The translations under genes were made by a program, and so were the position numbers. The notes beneath the pieces were generated by a model that did no database searches, was not told the DNA's origin, and worked only from the letters and a program-made list of their open reading frames with translations. This document shows positions 40,996-44,275 of a stretch of 44,275 bases of DNA, piece after piece (within the stretch, counting starts at the first letter, position 1; every line of letters starts with the position of its first letter). This DNA comes from Saprospiraceae bacterium (GTDB taxonomy: Bacteria; Bacteroidota; Bacteroidia; Chitinophagales; Saprospiraceae): the NCBI GenBank assembly GCA_020629965.1, contig JAHDCG010000030.1, forward strand, positions 9,852 through 54,126. The letters run 5' to 3'.

Positions 40996-42390
40996 ATGAA
41001 AAAAACACAACAATACATTTCAGAAAATAAGCAACGTTACCTCGACGAATTGTTCGATTTGTTGCGCATTCCGAGTATCAGCGCGGACTCCGATTATAAC
41101 GCGCACACCGCAAAAACCGCCGACTTTGTAGCGGAAAGCCTGCGCAAAGCGGGCGCGGATAAAGTCAAAATCAACCCGACCAAAGGACATCCGATAGTGA
41201 CGGCGGAAAAAATTATCGACCCCGAGCTGCCGACCGTACTCGTGTACGGTCACTACGACGTGCAGCCGCCCGACCCGTTGGATTTATGGGACAGCCCCGC
41301 TTTTGAACCCGTCATTAAAAAGACCGATATTCACCCGGAGGGGGCGATTTTTGCACGCGGCAGTTGCGACGATAAAGGGCAAATGTACATGCACGTTAAG
41401 GCTTTCGAGGCGATGATGACGGCGGGCGAATTGCCTTGCAACGTCAAGTTTATGATAGAGGGCGAAGAGGAAGTCGGCTCCGTTAATTTGGGGGATTTTA
41501 TCCGCGCCCATACCGAAATGTTGACCTGCGATGTCATTCTGATTTCGGACACGGGCATCATCGACAACGAAACGCCGAGCATCACGACGGGACTGCGCGG
41601 CATGAGCTACGTGGAGGTGGAAGTGACCGGCCCGAACCGCGATTTGCACTCGGGCATCTACGGCGGCGCGGTCGGTAATCCGATTAACGTGTTGTGTGAA
41701 ATGATTGCTTCTTTGAAAGACGAAAACAAGCACATTACCGTCGAGGGTTTTTACGACAACGTGCAGGAAGTCAGCGCAGCCGAGCGCAAAATGATGAACG
41801 AAGCACCCTACGACGAAGAGAAATACAAAGCGGCACTCGACATTCCGGCGACGGAAGGCGAGCAAGGTTATACGACTTTGGAGCGCACTTCCATTCGCCC
41901 TACTTTGGACGTAAACGGTATTTGGGGCGGCTACATCGGCGAGGGCGCGAAGACGGTTTTGCCCTCCAAGGCTTACGCCAAAATCAGTATGCGCCTCGTG
42001 CCCAACCAGAGCAGCGAGCGCATCACGCAACTGTTTCAGGAGCATTTCGAGCGCATCGCGCCGGACAGCGTGACGGTCAAAGTAACCCCGCACCACGGCG
42101 GCGAGGCGGTCGTCACTCCTACCGATACACCCGAATACAAAGCGGCGGCGGCGGCAATGGAGCGCACCTTCGGCAAGCAACCGATACCGCAGCGCGGCGG
42201 CGGCAGTATTCCGATTGTGGCGATGTTTGAAGAAGTATTGGGGGTAAAAACGGTGCTGATGGGCTTCGGCTTGGACAGCGACGCGATACACTCGCCGAAC
42301 GAACATTTCGGACTGTTTAACTTCTATCGCGGCATCGAAACGATACCTTATTTCTATGAGGAGTATGCGAAGAAAAAAGGCGGACGGTAG
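40996..42390 (+). CDS. M20-family metallodipeptidase
   Basis: A 464-residue zinc peptidase of the M20 (dipeptidase/CNDP-like) family, cytoplasmic with no signal peptide. Metal and catalytic residues are visible: His86 and Asp88 in YGHYDVQPPDP, Asp125 in GSCDDKG, Glu158/Glu159 in EGEEEVGS, Asp185 in ILISDTG, and the C-terminal His in DAIHSPNEHFGLF. The lid/dimerisation domain includes VTGPNRDLHSGIYGGAVGNP. It probably hydrolyses dipeptides or related amides. The ATG at 40996 follows the repeat arm directly. The stop codon lies inside a GACGGTK heptamer array. Confidence 0.93.
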   Translation: MKKTQQYISENKQRYLDELFDLLRIPSISADSDYNAHTAKTADFVAESLRKAGADKVKINPTKGHPIVTAEKIIDPELPTVLVYGHYDVQPPDPLDLWDSPAFEPVIKKTDIHPEGAIFARGSCDDKGQMYMHVKAFEAMMTAGELPCNVKFMIEGEEEVGSVNLGDFIRAHTEMLTCDVILISDTGIIDNETPSITTGLRGMSYVEVEVTGPNRDLHSGIYGGAVGNPINVLCEMIASLKDENKHITVEGFYDNVQEVSAAERKMMNEAPYDEEKYKAALDIPATEGEQGYTTLERTSIRPTLDVNGIWGGYIGEGAKTVLPSKAYAKISMRLVPNQSSERITQLFQEHFERIAPDSVTVKVTPHHGGEAVVTPTDTPEYKAAAAAMERTFGKQPIPQRGGGSIPIVAMFEEVLGVKTVLMGFGLDSDAIHSPNEHFGLFNFYRGIETIPYFYEEYAKKKGGR

Positions 42391-42410
42391 GACGGCGGAC
42401 GGTGGACGGG
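42381..42410. repeat. GACGGTK heptamer array overlapping a stop codon
   Basis: GACGGTA, GACGGCG, GACGGTG and GACGGG units span the end of the dipeptidase gene; its stop TAG (42388-42390) lies inside the array. Same family as 733-767 and 17769-17811. Confidence 0.55.
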
Positions 42411-42435
42411 TTGCTCGTTTTACCTTTTCTGCATG

Positions 42436-42500
42436 GGAATAAAAAAGGCTCTTAGCACGGCGGGGATGTTAAAATTCCCGTTTGCGTTAAGAGCCTTTTG
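42436..42500. terminator. Bidirectional terminator after dipeptidase gene
   Basis: AAAAGGCTCTTA pairs with TAAGAGCCTTTT at the base, with an inner GGGAAT/ATTCCC-like stem. T tracts are present on both strands. Confidence 0.7.
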
Positions 42501-42515
42501 TTATTTTGGTGTGGG

Positions 42516-42620
42516 ACAAAAAACAAGGTCAGAGCAAAGCCCTGACCTTAATAAACACCTAAAACCCTATTAACTAACCTGTATCTTTCGTGCCGAAGCA
42601 CTTTTAGTCGGATTGTGTCG
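42516..42620 (-). ncRNA. Candidate small RNA (or Hsp20 3'UTR)
   Basis: On the minus strand a TACTTTTG box (42626-42633) is followed by about 105 bases. They contain a GTGC-TTCG-GCAC hairpin with a UUCG tetraloop and a final AAGGTCAG/CTGACCTT hairpin (42525-42549) with six T. That is the layout of an independent small RNA. Alternatively it is the 3' end and terminator of the hsp20 gene ending at 42740. The pre-terminator TTAGGTGTTTATT resembles the GTGTTTCTC motif before the hairpins at 8-34 and 354-377. Confidence 0.4.
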
Positions 42621-42739
42621 GGTTTCAAAAGTAAAAGGAAGAAGGGGGTAGGTTTGTTCGGTAAAACGCGGAAATATTTGAAAATATTCCTTTTTTACTA
42701 AATTGTCCTCCCCACTTGTCCTCTTCACTACATTTTAAC

Positions 42740-43183
42740 TTATCCGATTTCGATGCGGCGCGGCGGTTGCGGCTTCGCTTCTTCTTTTTTCGGCAAAGTC
42801 AGGCGCAGTACACCGTCTTCGTATTTCGCCTCGATGGCATCGTCTTGAATGGTATCGGGCAAGTTAAAGCTGCGTTTGAAAGACGAGTAGCTAAACTCAC
42901 GACGGGTGTAGTTGTCGTTGCTGTCCTCGTTTTCGCTTTTTTGTTCCGCGCTGATAGTCAGCACGTTATCTTCTACGTCGATGTTAAACTGCTCTTTCGT
43001 CAGACCCGGCGCGGCAACTTCGATATCGAAATTGTCTTCCGTCTCCTTGATATTGACCGAAGGCTGTGTAAATTGACGTTGGTCGCTGCCAATCATGTCG
43101 GTCATATTGTTATTGAAAAAATTGTCGAAAAAGCTGTCGAATGAACGCAGGTTTCGGTCTGAATTATATCTTACTAAACTCAT
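42740..43183 (-). CDS. Hsp20 small heat-shock protein (copy 1)
   Basis: A 147-residue ATP-independent chaperone that holds unfolding proteins. The alpha-crystallin domain spans about 40-140 (NIKETEDNFDIEVAAPGLTKEQFNIDVEDNVLTIS ... EDGVLRLTLPKKEE), with the LTLPKK segment typical of the last strand. The ATG at 43183 (MSLVRYNS) is chosen: the longer upstream frame has no Hsp20 features. It is about 270 bases from the second hsp20 gene, and a terminator lies between, so each is transcribed separately or copy 1 has its own promoter. Confidence 0.93.
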   Translation of the reverse strand: MSLVRYNSDRNLRSFDSFFDNFFNNNMTDMIGSDQRQFTQPSVNIKETEDNFDIEVAAPGLTKEQFNIDVEDNVLTISAEQKSENEDSNDNYTRREFSYSSFKRSFNLPDTIQDDAIEAKYEDGVLRLTLPKKEEAKPQPPRRIEIG

Positions 43184-43332
43184 GATTTTAAAATTTTTTT
43201 GGTTAAAAAATGAAATGCTTGGAGTGTCTCCGTGTATTTTTTGAACGAACGAGTAAAAAACAGGTTCGATATATTGTACGGATTTAACACACGAAAACAT
43301 CTTTTTAAAACTGTTTTAAGTCGGTTTAAAAA

Positions 43333-43359
43333 GAGAGCCGACCGATTAGACCGGCTCTC
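43333..43359 (-). terminator. Terminator between the two hsp20 genes
   Basis: GAGAGCCG pairs with CGGCTCTC; on the minus strand TTTTTAAA follows. It lies about 100 bases after hsp20 copy 2. Confidence 0.75.
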
Positions 43360-43457
43360 GAAAAAGTAAAATTCTCATGTAGTTACAAATCGGTCGAGCG
43401 AATCGACCGCTACCGGCTAAAAATTCAATTACTGAATATCATCGGGTTTACTGCTTA

Positions 43458-43892
43458 TTAAGCAATCTCTACTTTACGGGGAGCTTGCGGTTTTGCTTCC
43501 TCTTTCTTCGGCAAGGTCAGGGTCAAAATACCCGCCTCGTAAGTTGCCGAAATCGCTTGAGTATCTACCGTTTCGGGCAGATTAAAAGTGCGCTTGAAGT
43601 CTTTCGCACCGAACTCGCGGCGCAGAAAAGTTACTTCATTTTCCTTGTTTTCTTCCGTTGCGTGCGTCGCGCTCAGCGTCAAAACATCTTGGTCAAGTTC
43701 GATGTTAAAATCGGCTTTCTTCCAACCGGGCGCGGCTAACTCTACGCGAAAAGCGTCTTCATTTTCCGCTACATTCACGGGCGCATTCGCACCGGACAGC
43801 GGCTTATTTGCTGCGTTAAAAAATGTATTCATCAGATTGTGCATGTTGTGTCTGCGGGTACGGCGACCTGCGGGATATGTGATAACTCTCAT
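43458..43892 (-). CDS. Hsp20 small heat-shock protein (copy 2)
   Basis: A 144-residue small heat-shock protein with an alpha-crystallin domain (about 38-135: APVNVAENEDAFRVELAAPGWKKADFNIELDQDVLTLS ... EAGILTLTLPKKEEAKPQAPRKVEIA). The C-terminal tail is nearly the same as that of copy 1, while the N-terminal parts differ (basic RRTRRHNMHNLMNTFF here). This suggests a tandem duplication with different oligomerisation arms. The ATG at 43892 (MRVITYPAG) is chosen; a longer frame to 44033 is not supported. Two identical-type palindromes lie upstream at 44020-44063. Confidence 0.93.
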   Translation of the reverse strand: MRVITYPAGRRTRRHNMHNLMNTFFNAANKPLSGANAPVNVAENEDAFRVELAAPGWKKADFNIELDQDVLTLSATHATEENKENEVTFLRREFGAKDFKRTFNLPETVDTQAISATYEAGILTLTLPKKEEAKPQAPRKVEIA

Positions 43893-44019
43893 CGTTTTAT
43901 AATTTTTGGTGAATGAACGGGTCATTCGGTTATTTGCTGTTGACTTACGGTGAGATATGTTCAAATGCCGTTCCGGGCGGATTTTTTGGTTATTTTGGCG
44001 GGGAATTGGGGGATTCAGG

Positions 44020-44063
44020 TGACATTTTGTCAAAAAAGGGCGAGAATTGGTGACGTTTTGTCA
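44020..44063. promoter_or_regulatory. Twin palindromes TGACRTTTTGTCA upstream of hsp20
   Basis: TGACATTTTGTCA (44020-44032) and TGACGTTTTGTCA (44051-44063) are near-identical 13-base palindromes whose centres are 31 bases apart, close to three helical turns. They lie about 130-170 bases before hsp20 copy 2. They do not match the CIRCE element. A dimeric regulator binding both sites on one face of the helix is inferred. Confidence 0.5.
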
Positions 44064-44111
44064 ATATAAAGAGAATAGACTGATGATGTGCGTCCGAGGA
44101 GAACAATTAAT

Positions 44112-44207
44112 TTAGAGTCGTTTTTTTTTATTTTTTTTTAATTCATTCAACCTCACCACCAACTCCTGCACCGGCATAGTCGGTTTTCCATCGGCAGGAT
44201 TACCCGC
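44112..44207 (-). pseudogene. Possible 3' remnant of a gene cut by a repeat
   Basis: A minus-strand frame of 31 codons (AGNPADGKPTMPVQELVVRLNE then a Lys-rich tail) has protein-like character. Upstream it runs into a stop at 44208-44210, inside repeat-like DNA. It may be the broken end of a gene lying beyond the window. It could also be a chance frame. Confidence 0.25.
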
Positions 44208-44275
44208 TCACTTTAACCGCTCGCGGGTATTTGCAATCCTCCGCGCTGTCCCTCGCAAATTTGTAATTTGCATAA
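44202..44275. repeat. Hairpin-rich repeat-like sequence at the window edge
   Basis: ACCCGC (44202-44207) pairs with GCGGGT (44223-44228), and GCAAAT (44255-44260) pairs with ATTTGC (44266-44271), with another ATTTGC at 44229-44234. The layout of two adjacent hairpins is like the element at 3074-3148, but the sequence differs. The 43893-44275 gap contains only this, the possible gene remnant and the twin palindromes. Confidence 0.35.

Overview
The window is a chromosomal segment from a Bacteroidota bacterium, probably of the Saprospiria/Chitinophagia side; the phylum is well supported, the class is a guess. Support for the phylum: a SusC/SusD outer-membrane pair, a T9SS-type C-terminal sorting domain, TANNTTTG-type -7 promoter boxes, few Shine-Dalgarno-like sites, and the order rpsU-xerC-hpf-tRNAs-tuf-tRNA(Trp)-secE-nusG-rplKAJL-rpoBC. 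There is no phage, IS element or CRISPR array. What stands out is the non-coding DNA, which is dense in repeats and hairpins.

Layout. 1-1548: a gene-free stretch with hairpin-terminated modules on the minus strand (candidate tandem ncRNAs) and heptamer repeats. 1549-5511: a helical-repeat protein, a small hypothetical protein, a WbqC-family protein that lacks a normal start codon, and a membrane protein, separated by repeats. 5684-8107: Lon protease. 8538-9163: a PIN toxin/antitoxin pair. 9364-28015, minus strand: the transcription/translation supercluster rpsU, tyrosine recombinase (xerC-like), two tandem short hpf genes, tRNA-Thr(TGT), tRNA-Tyr(GTA), tRNA-Gly(TCC), tRNA-Thr(GGT), tuf, tRNA-Trp(CCA), secE, nusG with a long acidic N-terminus, rplK, rplA, rplJ, rplL, rpoB, rpoC. 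28355-36569, plus strand: a free-standing TonB C-terminal domain protein, SusC, SusD, a DUF3179 lipoprotein whose two halves seem to be in swapped order, and an outer-membrane protein. 36628-42390: a conserved hypothetical protein, a secreted esterase with a starch-binding-like domain and T9SS tail, a PAS-PAS histidine kinase and an M20 dipeptidase. 42391-44275: a candidate sRNA or 3'UTR, two Hsp20 genes and a twin-palindrome candidate operator.

How it works together. The minus-strand cluster supplies RNA polymerase, ribosomal stalk proteins, EF-Tu, the Sec translocon subunit, a transcription elongation factor and ribosome-hibernation factors. The plus-strand SusC/SusD block is an envelope uptake module of unknown substrate. 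Lon and the two Hsp20 proteins form protein quality control.

The most unusual signal is a dispersed system of intergenic repeats. Arrays of 7-bp units (families GAYDTTA, GACGGTK, GTTGRTR, GATKTAC, GTYNGTT) lie as inverted arms that begin at stop codons or end at start codons of unrelated housekeeping genes. A second family of about 80-bp palindromic elements bounded by GTGTCWGACAC occurs twice between rpoC and rpoB and once after the wbqC-like gene. A third set is short CGACTNNAGTCG hairpins, one of them sitting inside a heptamer array.
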